Source: JADFRG01 sp964590515
Lineage (GTDB): Bacteria > Chloroflexota > Anaerolineae > Anaerolineales > E44-bin32
NCBI GenBank assembly: GCA_964590515.1
Contig: CAZPZD010000008.1
Span: forward strand, 1 to 64,000
Direction of reading: 5' to 3'
Length of the DNA: 64,000 bases
The position numbers and the translations under genes are program-made. Numbering within the stretch: the first letter of the stretch is position 1; the number at the start of each line of letters is the position of its first letter. Under the pieces are notes generated by a model that worked only from the letters and a program-made list of their open reading frames with translations, searched no databases and was not told the DNA's origin. This document shows, in pieces, positions 7,882-15,372 of this stretch.

Positions 7882-9054
7882 CTAGCCGACTCGCTCGATC
7901 GCCTTCCGCAACCCGTCGGCCACGTACTCAACCTGCTGGCGTGACATCACTCCCGAAAACGGGAGGGCCAGGCTGCGCCGCCCGAGATCTTCGGCGACTG
8001 GAAAATCACCCACCTGAAACCCGAACCGCTCCACCATGTAGGGCTGCCAATGGATGGGTTCGAAGTAGGCCCGGGTAGGGATTCCCTTCGTTTCGAGTTC
8101 AGCCATCACTCGTGATCGGTCGAGGCCCGGGCCAAGACGAATGACGTAAACGAACCAGCTCATCCGAGTGGTCTCCTCCCCAATCCAGGGAAGCTCGATT
8201 CCCGGCAATCCGTCCAGTTGCCCGTGGTACCAGCCGGCAACCCGATCTCGGTTCGTCAACAGCTCCTCCAACCGCTCGGCCTGGGCCCGGCCAAGGGCCG
8301 CGCTCATCTCATCCAAGCGGTAGTTGTAGCCAGGATAGGTATGCTGCAACCAGCTATCCCCGGAAGCGCGACCTTGATTGCGCAATGCTTGGATGCGTTC
8401 GGCCCAGTCGTCTCGCTCGGTAACCACCATCCCGCCTTCTCCGGTCGTCAACTGTTTGTTGGGATAGAAAGCGAAGGCGGCCGCCTCGCCGAACCGGCCG
8501 GCAGGCCGGCCACGGTAGTGTGCACCGAGGGCCTCCGAGGCGTCTTCGATCAGGCTCAGCCCATGGGCCTTGGCGGTGGCAAGCAGCGGGTCGTAGTCGG
8601 CCGGCTGACCGAACACATCGACCGCCAGTATCGCCCGCAGTTCACCCTGTCGTTCCGCACCGAGGCGGGGTAGCCACCGGGCCGCCGACGACCCGGCGAG
8701 CCCCGCGGCTGCTTCGGCCACCCGGGCGGGATCCAGGTTGCCGGTCCGTGGATCCACATCCACAAACACCGGGATGGCTCGCTCGTACAACAGCACATTC
8801 GCCGAGGCGACAAACGAGAAGGGCGTGGTGATCACCAGGTCCCCATCCTGGATCCCGGCGGCTCGCACGCAGAGGTGCAGGGCGGCGGTCCCCGAACTGA
8901 CTGCGATCGCGTGGGGCGCGCCGAGATACTGTGCCAGGGTCGCTTCAAAAGCCTCCACCTCGGGCCCCATGCTGAGCCGGGGCGTGTGGAGCACTGCTGA
9001 GACGGCCTGGCGCTCAGACTCACCAATATCGGGCGCGGACATCGGGATTTTCAT
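7882..9054 (-). CDS. DegT/DnrJ/EryC1/StrS family sugar aminotransferase
   Basis: This 390-residue PLP enzyme belongs to the family that aminates nucleotide-linked keto-sugars for surface polysaccharides. The cofactor lysine is K200 in FAFYPNKQLTTGEGG, with the usual SGTAALHL (54-61), the TPFSFVASAN loop (77-86), and EDASEALGA (170-178). The C-terminal PYMVERFGF region is also typical. It overlaps the HAD gene by ATGA and is the last gene of a five-gene run that starts with a glycosyltransferase. The sugar substrate is unknown. Confidence 0.93.
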   Translation of the reverse strand: MKIPMSAPDIGESERQAVSAVLHTPRLSMGPEVEAFEATLAQYLGAPHAIAVSSGTAALHLCVRAAGIQDGDLVITTPFSFVASANVLLYERAIPVFVDVDPRTGNLDPARVAEAAAGLAGSSAARWLPRLGAERQGELRAILAVDVFGQPADYDPLLATAKAHGLSLIEDASEALGAHYRGRPAGRFGEAAAFAFYPNKQLTTGEGGMVVTERDDWAERIQALRNQGRASGDSWLQHTYPGYNYRLDEMSAALGRAQAERLEELLTNRDRVAGWYHGQLDGLPGIELPWIGEETTRMSWFVYVIRLGPGLDRSRVMAELETKGIPTRAYFEPIHWQPYMVERFGFQVGDFPVAEDLGRRSLALPFSGVMSRQQVEYVADGLRKAIERVG

Positions 9055-9752
9055 CGAATGAGCCTGAGCTCCAGCCCGAGCGCCTCGGGCAGTGCTCGAA
9101 GGTCGCTTATTTCCTGGTCGGGAGCATAGCTTGGGTCGATCGGCTCCTTGTGCCCATGCTCTGCTTCAGCCCGCCGGACCCGGACGGTTCGGATGCCCAC
9201 CTGCCGCGCTCCGTAGAAGTCCTTTTCCGGATTGTCGCCCACATACACAACCTGGTCTGCGGGCAGTTCCAATTCCGTCAGCAGCCGCTCGAAGGCTTTC
9301 CGGCTGGGCTTCCACTGCTCCCGTTCAGTTTCGTCAAGAATCAGTATCGTTTCAAAGTAGTGCTCGATATCCAGGGCCTTGATCTTGCTACGCTGGCCGG
9401 ACGCATACCCCTGGGTCAAGATGGCCAGCCGGTAGCTGCCATGCAGGCCCTCCAGCAGTTCGACCAACTCCGGGAAGGGATCCAGCTCAGGCACGTGCCG
9501 GCGGTAATGATCCACCATCTCGGCCAGCCAGGTCTCGGAAGCCAGGCCATGCCGCTCCAGCCATTGGTTGAAGGAGGTGCGCCGCACCCCCGCCGCAAAC
9601 AATCCCTTGAGTTCGCCGTAGACTTGGTCGTGCGGCATCCCGAGCGCAGCCTCGGCCCAGGTCGCTACCGCGGAGAAGCCGCTCAGCGCATAGTCCCGCT
9701 CCGGATAGAGGGTGTCATCGAGATCAAATGCGATGGCGCGAAATTTCTGCAT
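9051..9752 (-). CDS. HAD-superfamily hydrolase
   Basis: The protein has 233 residues with HAD motif I as FDLDDTLYPE near the N-terminus, motif II as AILTQGY, and motif IV as VYVGDNPEKDFYGAR. It is likely a phosphatase for a small phosphorylated metabolite. I start at ATG 9752, directly before the first beta strand; the longer frame to 10025 is antisense-like sequence inside the ATP-grasp gene. It overlaps that gene by 29 bases and the aminotransferase by ATGA. HAD phosphatases next to ATP-grasp and DegT enzymes often belong to sugar-modification sets, so its substrate is probably a sugar phosphate. Confidence 0.87.
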   Translation of the reverse strand: MQKFRAIAFDLDDTLYPERDYALSGFSAVATWAEAALGMPHDQVYGELKGLFAAGVRRTSFNQWLERHGLASETWLAEMVDHYRRHVPELDPFPELVELLEGLHGSYRLAILTQGYASGQRSKIKALDIEHYFETILILDETEREQWKPSRKAFERLLTELELPADQVVYVGDNPEKDFYGARQVGIRTVRVRRAEAEHGHKEPIDPSYAPDQEISDLRALPEALGLELRLIR

Positions 9753-10707
9753 ACTGGGCTTCGCTGAGAAAGCGCGATTCGTCGTAACGGGTGAGATAGA
9801 GCCCGGTCTGATAGCTGCCGAGTGCCGGTGGCTCAAATGGTCTTCCGGAGGCCTGCGCCAGGTACCAACGGGGCGACGGAACGCCGGCGGCGATGCCCAG
9901 CGGCAACCCGCCCCCAAAGCGGCCATTGATTTCGGTAAAGTACGGTCGGCCGTCCTGCAAGATGCACTGGACGGTGATCGGGCCGCGAGCCTGGAGCTCA
10001 CGAGCGATGGTGACACATCCAGCAAGTATCTCTTCGTTCAGGATTGTCACTCCTTTGGCAACTTCACCCCAGCGCACCTCGATCCGCTGTCTGGACACAA
10101 CGGCCCAGACTCGCCCATCCAGACCACAACTGACGTCGCTGGTGACTTCCGGCCCGGTGAGGTACTGCTGGATCAGCGGTTCAGGCGTCCTGCGGAGCGC
10201 TAACCTGAGCTCCGCTTGCGTCCCAACCTTCTGGCCTCCCCTGCCCGCGCTTCCAATCCGAGGCTTAACAAACAATGGGAATCCCAGCTTCGTGGACGGC
10301 AGGCTCTTCCACGACTTCGGCACCGAGAGGCCGGCCGATCGCAGGAACTGATAGGTCTTCCACTTGTCGTGCACGATGCGGGCGGCCGTCGCTGGAACTG
10401 AAGCCAGGCTAGCCCCGCTCTCTTCTAGAAGCTCCCGTCCTTCCGCGAGAACGGGGACATCCGGGTCGATCAGCGGGAAGATCAACCGGACCCCTTCGGC
10501 GCGGCAGATTTCCGCCAGAGCCGGGATGTATTCCGGGTCGTCCACCCGAGGAACGAGAAAGTAGCGATCCACTTCGGTCAGCGCCGGGGCCAGTGGGTCG
10601 ATATCGGTTGCCAGGATCGAGCCCTTCAATCCAAGCTCGGAGTAGGCCTGGCGAAAGGCGCGCATCAGTTCTACCCGGCGCCCGACACTGGTGAATAAGA
10701 CGTTCAC
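9724..10707 (-). CDS. ATP-grasp domain protein (CarB/PylC-like)
   Basis: This 327-residue protein starts with NVLFTSVGRRVELMRAF, the pre-ATP-grasp fold seen in small carbamoyl-phosphate-synthase-like ligases. The ATP-grasp part follows with PLFVKPRIGSAGRGG, LIQQYLTGPEVTSDV and a metal-binding FTEINGRFGGG. Such enzymes form an amide or thioester bond using ATP and an acyl phosphate. I choose GTG 10707, four bases after the stop of the methyltransferase gene, because the fold begins there. In this five-gene unit it may add an amino acid or acid to a sugar; the substrate is not deducible. Confidence 0.82.
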   Translation of the reverse strand: MNVLFTSVGRRVELMRAFRQAYSELGLKGSILATDIDPLAPALTEVDRYFLVPRVDDPEYIPALAEICRAEGVRLIFPLIDPDVPVLAEGRELLEESGASLASVPATAARIVHDKWKTYQFLRSAGLSVPKSWKSLPSTKLGFPLFVKPRIGSAGRGGQKVGTQAELRLALRRTPEPLIQQYLTGPEVTSDVSCGLDGRVWAVVSRQRIEVRWGEVAKGVTILNEEILAGCVTIARELQARGPITVQCILQDGRPYFTEINGRFGGGLPLGIAAGVPSPRWYLAQASGRPFEPPALGSYQTGLYLTRYDESRFLSEAQYAEISRHRI

Positions 10708-10711
10708 AGAC

Positions 10712-11395
10712 TTAAGCCGGTTTTGTCCCAATCCCAATGAACCCTCCTGCGATCCGATTTGAATCGCGCTTCCCGAGCCAGCCGTCAAGCCACTTCAGCG
10801 GATAGAACACAATCGCTAAGCAACCTTTCGCCGGCCGATAGGCGGGGGTAAATATCTGTCCGGCCAGCCCGGCCCCAAACTCCACCAAGATCCGATGCAG
10901 CCCGGTTCCGGCTCCATAGGCCGCCTCGACCAGCTCACATTCCAGACCGGCCTGCTCGAACAGCCCTCGTAGTCCCGCAGCCGTAAAGCGCCAGAAGTCC
11001 TCCGGATCGGGGTGGTAGCCGAGTACGAAGGGGACTTGCAGGAGGAGGCGGCCGCTGCGATTCAACACCCGTCCCATCTCTCGCACCGCCTTGAAGGGGT
11101 CGGCGACGTGCTCCAGGGCCTCCTGCGACAAAACAACCGCAAACGTCCGATCCTGAAATGGTAATCTCCTCGCATCCGCCACACAGTCGATCGCCGGCGA
11201 GCGGTCGACGTCGACGGTGATCAAGGCCTGATGGGCCCTCCGCTCTCCGGCTCCGACATTAAGCCCTCGCTGTCCCACCGCCAGCGGCTCGAGCACCCAA
11301 TTCAAGGCCCGCTCCACCGGACGTGAATTGCGAAAGGTTGACCAGAATGTCCGTGAGACCCACCAACCCAGGCCGCGCTCCCGACCGCGCTCCAT
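10712..11395 (-). CDS. Class I SAM-dependent methyltransferase
   Basis: The protein has 227 residues. Motif I is GLNVGAGERR (about 44-53), the acidic residue after strand 2 is in TVDVDR, and the post-motif region LSQEALEHVADPFKAVREMGRVLNR is typical of Methyltransf_11 enzymes. GGGAG stands just before the ATG at 11395. It lies between a glycosyltransferase and the ATP-grasp gene, so O- or N-methylation of a glycan precursor is a reasonable inference. The C-terminal third (PLKWLDGWLG) is amphipathic and may touch the membrane. Confidence 0.85.
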   Translation of the reverse strand: MERGRERGLGWWVSRTFWSTFRNSRPVERALNWVLEPLAVGQRGLNVGAGERRAHQALITVDVDRSPAIDCVADARRLPFQDRTFAVVLSQEALEHVADPFKAVREMGRVLNRSGRLLLQVPFVLGYHPDPEDFWRFTAAGLRGLFEQAGLECELVEAAYGAGTGLHRILVEFGAGLAGQIFTPAYRPAKGCLAIVFYPLKWLDGWLGKRDSNRIAGGFIGIGTKPA

Positions 11396-11406
11396 CGACT
11401 CCCGCG

Positions 11407-12696
11407 CTACCGGCTGGCCAGGGCCCGCATGAGCCCTTCCATCTGAAGGGCCAAATGGGCCCGATCATAATGCGCTTCAACATACGCCCTGCCCTGCTGC
11501 CCTAGTTTCCGAGCCATGGCCGGGTCGCCTGCCAGCTCCCGAAGCGCGGCGGCCAGCGCCGGGGGATCGCCAGGAGGCACGCAGACTCCCGCATCGGCTT
11601 CTTCGACCAGCCGTCTTGCCACCCCGTCGAGGGCGAGGACGACCGGTTTGCCGGCCGCCATGTAGTCAAACATCTTGTTGGGGTAGGTCGTGGTGAAGAG
11701 CGGGATCGGCTTCAACACCACCAATCCGCAATCGGCGTCAACCAGCAAACCCGGCATCCTGGCTTTCTCGACTGGGGGCAGGAAGATGACGTTGCTCAAT
11801 CCCCCGGCACGCACCCTAGCCTGCAGGGCCACTTTCTCGCGCCCATCACCGACCAGCACGAAGGCGATCCGCGGGTCTTCCCGCAGCACCTCGGCCGCCT
11901 CTAGCAACTGCCACAGATCATTAGCCATCCCGTGTGCGCCCGCATAGAGCGCAATAAACTTGCGTTCCAACCCTGCCACCCGGCGCAGCTCGCCTCCTTC
12001 GGCCGCGGGATCGAACAGCTGAGTGTCCACCCCATTCGGAACAAAGGCGAGCTTTTTCGCTTCGGCTCCGGAATCCAGGAGATGGGAGACGAACCCGGGT
12101 GAATTCAGCACGATTTGATCCGCCCGACGATAGAGGAATCGCTCCAGCCAACGGGCGAGGGCGATCAGCGCTCGATTGCGCAAGACTCCGATTTGCACCG
12201 CAAAAGCCGGCCACAGATCACGGACTTCTAGCAGCCACGGAGTGCCCTTCATTCTGGCCAGGGCCCAGGCCGTCCAGGCCTGAGAGAGGGGCGGTGAGGT
12301 CCCCCAGATCAGGCTAACCGCTGGAATCCTCAGTCCCTCCATGAAAGCCGACCCAACGAAAGTGGCAAAGGCCAGCATCCGCCCGAAGGCCCCCCGCCCT
12401 GATCCGCCGATCACCCACGAGCGTACGACCTCCAGCCCGGGCTCGAGCATCTCCCGCCGCTCGGCCCTTAGTAACTCTCCGGTTAGGTAGCTGCGGGTTC
12501 CGGCGAGCACCGTGACCTGGTGCCCCCTTCGAACCAACTGCTGGGCGAATTCGTAGTGGCGGGTCCCTCCCGGGTCCTGGGGGCGCACAAAGACCTGGTG
12601 GATCAGCAGAATATGCACAGGTGGAACCTTTCCACCGCCTTTGGAGAGGAATTCATTCAACCGGGCGGGGGACGCCGTGAACGGAGTCCGGGACAT
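11407..12696 (-). CDS. Glycosyltransferase family 4 (WbuB-like)
   Basis: This 429-residue protein has the GT-B fold of family 4. The N-terminal domain opens with HILLIHQVFVRPQDPGGTRHYEFA, and the C-terminal sugar-nucleotide domain has LYAGAHGMANDLWQLLEAA, VGDGREK and the long motif TTTYPNKMFDYMAAGKPVV. This resembles WbuB-type transferases of O-antigen and capsule clusters. The ATG at 12696 is used; a GTG at 12618, next to the first strand, is an alternative. It is the first gene of the five-gene run and has its own extended -10 box. Confidence 0.88.
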   Translation of the reverse strand: MSRTPFTASPARLNEFLSKGGGKVPPVHILLIHQVFVRPQDPGGTRHYEFAQQLVRRGHQVTVLAGTRSYLTGELLRAERREMLEPGLEVVRSWVIGGSGRGAFGRMLAFATFVGSAFMEGLRIPAVSLIWGTSPPLSQAWTAWALARMKGTPWLLEVRDLWPAFAVQIGVLRNRALIALARWLERFLYRRADQIVLNSPGFVSHLLDSGAEAKKLAFVPNGVDTQLFDPAAEGGELRRVAGLERKFIALYAGAHGMANDLWQLLEAAEVLREDPRIAFVLVGDGREKVALQARVRAGGLSNVIFLPPVEKARMPGLLVDADCGLVVLKPIPLFTTTYPNKMFDYMAAGKPVVLALDGVARRLVEEADAGVCVPPGDPPALAAALRELAGDPAMARKLGQQGRAYVEAHYDRAHLALQMEGLMRALASR

Positions 12697-12723
12697 GCCT
12701 CAGCACGGCGGCGGGGCGGTCGA

Positions 12724-12732
12724 ATTCTATCA
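12724..12732 (-). promoter_or_regulatory. Extended -10 element for the glycosyltransferase operon
   Basis: The minus strand reads TGATAGAAT, the same nine bases found before the RNase J and egtD genes. Transcription would start near 12717, giving a 20-base leader before the glycosyltransferase ATG. Confidence 0.5.
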
Positions 12733-12740
12733 CCCCCTAG

Positions 12741-12774
12741 GAACGCAAAACCGCCCACACGTGTGGGCGGTTTA
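12741..12774 (-). terminator. Intrinsic terminator after the 62-aa gene
   Basis: A perfect 20-base palindrome, extended by flanking A/T pairs, makes a GC-rich stem centred at 12760-12761. On the minus strand it is followed by TTTTGCGTT. It closes the transcript of the small gene at 12804-12992 and separates it from the glycosyltransferase operon. Confidence 0.8.
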
Positions 12775-12803
12775 CGGTTAGAGCCTGTACTGCCGGGAGA
12801 CCC

Positions 12804-12992
12804 TCACATACCCTTATTCGCCGTGGCGAAGTCTTTGCTCACGATGAGCCACGCTTCCCGCGCCTCACCGAGCACCTTGGCTACGGCGAAGTAGCGGGTT
12901 CTCCCCTTTGTGGTCTTTTCCCGGATCTCCCACTCTGCGGAGCTGAACTTGGTCTTCTTCTTGATGTCGTAGAACGAAAGGGCCGACTTCAT
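12804..12992 (-). CDS. Small basic protein of unknown function (62 aa)
   Basis: I do not recognise this protein. It is 62 residues, rich in lysine and aromatic residues (SFYDIKKKTKF, EWEIREKTTKGRTRYFAVAK), and predicted by eye to be a short beta-rich domain. The gene is very likely real: AGGAGG lies seven bases before the ATG, a strong terminator follows, and codon use resembles the neighbours. It is monocistronic. Upstream there is a 232-base region with a stable hairpin and a GAAC-N4-GTTC palindrome. The basic character would suit a nucleic-acid-binding protein, but that is only a guess. Confidence 0.75.
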   Translation of the reverse strand: MKSALSFYDIKKKTKFSSAEWEIREKTTKGRTRYFAVAKVLGEAREAWLIVSKDFATANKGM

Positions 12993-13224
12993 CTTAGCGC
13001 CTCCTGGCTAAAGGGATGGGTCGAACGGGCAAATCCTACTCGCCCTTTGGAATCCCCGCAAGTGGCCCGAAGGGGGGATTCCGAACGAATGTTCTCGTCT
13101 TATGGGTAGGGTCGCCCTAGCGCTCAGCCCCCAAGGGTAAGGGTTGGCCCGCCTGGGGCGAACTCCTGAAGCGCCATTAGGGTGGCGGTAGTCTATCGAA
13201 AGGGGCGAAATCTTCGGAGGCTGG
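12993..13224 (-). other. Structured upstream region of the 62-aa gene
   Basis: This 232-base stretch has no ORF with coding character. On the minus strand it contains a hairpin at 13082-13049 (nine-base stem GGAATCCCC with GGGGATTCC), several shorter inverted repeats such as TAGGGCGACCCTA, and the palindrome described separately. I compared it by eye with common riboswitch cores (TPP, SAM, cobalamin, guanidine) and none fits. It may be a long 5' leader or simply a promoter region. Confidence 0.4.
13083..13094. promoter_or_regulatory. LexA-type palindrome GAAC-N4-GTTC
   Basis: The site reads GAACGAATGTTC, identical to the Gram-positive type SOS box core GAAC-N4-GTTC. It lies about 91 bases upstream of the 62-aa gene and about 130 bases downstream of the SET gene stop. 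If used, it would place the small gene under LexA control. A 12-base pattern with eight fixed positions can also arise by chance in 64 kb. Confidence 0.35.
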
Positions 13225-13788
13225 CTAGCGGGGGGCCCGTGCGTGCCGCGCTACCCGCCTCGGGCGAAGCGCCTTTTGGAGCTGGAGGGTCTCGATCCGC
13301 CGCTGCAGGTAAGGGCTGAAATAGCCCCGGTAAGGCTCCCAGAGTTCGGGACGGGCCCAATCCTCTCCGGTGACAGCTCTACGACACTCGGGTTCACCGC
13401 ATTGGCACTCGAATTGGTCATAGGGGCTTCCATCGACCATCGCATAGTCGATACAGATTTCTTCGCCCGCATGGATCCCCCGCATGGCCACCACGGCAAT
13501 CTGGCCGTTCATTCCGGCGTTCGGATTGCAGCTGTGATTCAGGTAGTCGGCCGGTTCAGACCTGCGGTCGAGGACCTGGTAAAGGCCCTCCTCGACCTGA
13601 ACCGTGTGCGATTGGACGGCTGCCGGCAAGAGGATCAACCGCTCGTACGGCACGATCATCCCATCCCAGACCACAAGCAGCTCCCCCGGTTCGACGTCGG
13701 TCAGGGCGAATATTCCTTTACCGCCCTTGCCCGGGAGCCGACGAGCCTCCAGCTTGGGTGAGAGGTAAGACTGTGCGGGTTTAGCCAT
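13225..13788 (-). CDS. SET-domain protein lysine methyltransferase
   Basis: SET-domain enzymes transfer methyl groups from SAM to protein lysines. This 187-residue protein is essentially a stand-alone SET domain: GKGIFALTDVEPGELLVVW (about 23-41), NHSCNPN (84-90), GEEICIDY (108-115) and a post-SET cysteine cluster C128, C130, C135 (CQCGEPEC) that would bind zinc with a cysteine from the core. Its target is unknown. It follows a class I methyltransferase gene by six bases on the same strand. The C-terminal tail is very arginine-rich. Confidence 0.88.
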   Translation of the reverse strand: MAKPAQSYLSPKLEARRLPGKGGKGIFALTDVEPGELLVVWDGMIVPYERLILLPAAVQSHTVQVEEGLYQVLDRRSEPADYLNHSCNPNAGMNGQIAVVAMRGIHAGEEICIDYAMVDGSPYDQFECQCGEPECRRAVTGEDWARPELWEPYRGYFSPYLQRRIETLQLQKALRPRRVARHARAPR

Positions 13789-13794
13789 CTTGAA

Positions 13795-14583
13795 TTATCC
13801 CTTTCGCTGCAGCACGGCAAGCATTCGCCGAGAGGCTGCGCTGTGATCGAGAGGTTGCGCCAAGTCGTAGTCGCCGTGCCATCCGACCGGGCTCAGCCTT
13901 CCAGAAAGCAGACAAAGCAATTGAATCTCTTGAGGATCCAGAATACGCTCGAAGGCTTTATCGACGACCGATTTCTCGTTCCCGTTCTCTCGGATAACCA
14001 TCGCCAGCTCGACCTCGGCCACGCCGGTCACCAGATTGTGGTGCGGGGAATTGGTTGCCCAGTTGATCTGAACCTGCACCCCATTTCGGGAGCCGGCGTA
14101 CTCGAACTTCCCATACTGGGCCAACGAGCAGTCCCGCGGATGGATGAGGTCGATAAGGTAAATTCCGCCTGGCGAGAGGTTTTCCGCCACGGCGTTGAAG
14201 TGACTCACCAGATCTTCGTTGGTCAGCAAGGCATCGAGTCCATCGAAGACAATGAAGGCGGCGTCGACTGGCTCGGCGAGCTTAAAGGTCCGCATATCCC
14301 CCTCCAGCCAATCGAGTTGGAGGCCGTCGGCGGCCGCTTTCTCCTCGCCCAGTGCCAGCATCTCAGCCCGCAGGTCCAGCCCGGTGGCCTTCACACCCCG
14401 GCGGGCGAACTCGAGCGCGTGGTAACCGGGCCCGCAAGCCAAGTCCAGGACCGATCCCGGTCCAGGGCGTCCCGAGTAGTGCAGGAAGGCCTGCTGTATG
14501 AAGTCGACTTCCCGACCGACATCCCGATCAAAAATGATGTCGTAGTATCTGGCCCGCTGGTACAGGTTCAGGTGCTCGGCCAT
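13795..14583 (-). CDS. Class I SAM-dependent methyltransferase
   Basis: This 262-residue protein has motif I VLDLACGPGYHALEFARRG (about 45-63), the acidic loop TGLDLRAEML and post-I GDMRTF. The C-terminal half adds a beta-meander lid (GVQVQINWATNSPHHNLVTG), as in methyltransferases of the Methyltransf_25 type with small-molecule substrates. It starts at ATG 14583 and is followed by the SET gene after six bases. A TTGACA lies at 14734-14729 on the minus strand, but no well-spaced -10 follows. The pairing of a metabolite-type methyltransferase with a SET protein is unusual. Confidence 0.83.
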   Translation of the reverse strand: MAEHLNLYQRARYYDIIFDRDVGREVDFIQQAFLHYSGRPGPGSVLDLACGPGYHALEFARRGVKATGLDLRAEMLALGEEKAAADGLQLDWLEGDMRTFKLAEPVDAAFIVFDGLDALLTNEDLVSHFNAVAENLSPGGIYLIDLIHPRDCSLAQYGKFEYAGSRNGVQVQINWATNSPHHNLVTGVAEVELAMVIRENGNEKSVVDKAFERILDPQEIQLLCLLSGRLSPVGWHGDYDLAQPLDHSAASRRMLAVLQRKG

Positions 14584-14750
14584 GCTGGCTCCGGTCCGAT
14601 TCGGACTCTCCTTGGCAAAATTAATACCCCTGGGTCGCAGGTCGTTCCGCGACTCGAGGGGTCTTAGTCGTTGTGCCTATCGGCTAAAGTGAGTTGTGCC
14701 TCTATTAGTTTGGCAGAAATCCCCAGAATGTCAATAAGCAATAGGCAGAC

Positions 14751-15368
14751 TCACTCGGATCCCCGGAACTCCTCGGCGGTCGCCTGGCCGGGCTGGCTGA
14801 TTCCCTCCCGCCGCAGCACCTTCCAGATGGTGATCACCAGGATTTTCACGTCCAGCCCGAGCGACCAGTGGTCCACATACCAGACGTCGAAGCGAAACTT
14901 TTGCTCCCAGCTGATCGCATTGCGTCCATTGACTTGAGTCCAGCCGGTGATTCCCGGCAGCACCTCGTGGCGGCGGGCCTGTTCGGGGCTGTACCGGGCG
15001 AGATATTCGGTCAGCAGCGGCCGCGGCCCAACCAGGCTCATCTCCCCTCTCAACACATTGAACAGTTCCGGCAGCTCGTCCAGGCTGAAGGACCGCAGGA
15101 AGCGCCCGAAGCGGGTCAGCCGCTCGGCATCCGAACGGGAATTGCCCTCTGGCCCGCGGCCCTCGGTCATCGTTCTGAACTTGTAGAGGGTGAACGGGGC
15201 CGCTCGATAGCCCGGCCGCACCTGGCGGAACAGGATGGGCCGGCCGTGCAAGAGCCACGCCAGCATTCCGATGATCAACAGCAGCGGACTGATTAGCACC
15301 AGCCCCGGAACCGTGAGGGCCAGATCGATCAACCGCTTGCTGAGCGGGACAGCTTGGAGGCGCAGCAT
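14751..15368 (-). CDS. Priming sugar transferase (PglC/WcaJ C-terminal type)
   Basis: This small phosphoglycosyl transferase moves a sugar phosphate from a nucleotide sugar to undecaprenyl phosphate, the first step of glycan assembly. Its 205 residues include a re-entrant membrane helix (LIDLALTVPGLVLISPLLLI, 13-32), the KFRTM motif (63-67), the catalytic Asp-Glu in LDELPELFNVL (96-106) and SLVGPRPLL (111-119). I start at ATG 15368, four bases after the lyase stop; the longer frame to 15476 lies inside that gene. It is the last gene of the polysaccharide operon. Confidence 0.9.
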   Translation of the reverse strand: MLRLQAVPLSKRLIDLALTVPGLVLISPLLLIIGMLAWLLHGRPILFRQVRPGYRAAPFTLYKFRTMTEGRGPEGNSRSDAERLTRFGRFLRSFSLDELPELFNVLRGEMSLVGPRPLLTEYLARYSPEQARRHEVLPGITGWTQVNGRNAISWEQKFRFDVWYVDHWSLGLDVKILVITIWKVLRREGISQPGQATAEEFRGSE

Positions 15369-15372
15369 CGGA

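Noticed and set aside
13100..13150. TPP-riboswitch-like GGGGGCTGAG on the minus strand
   Set aside because: The second conserved half of the TPP aptamer (the CCTGATC-type block) is absent, and no thiamine gene is nearby.
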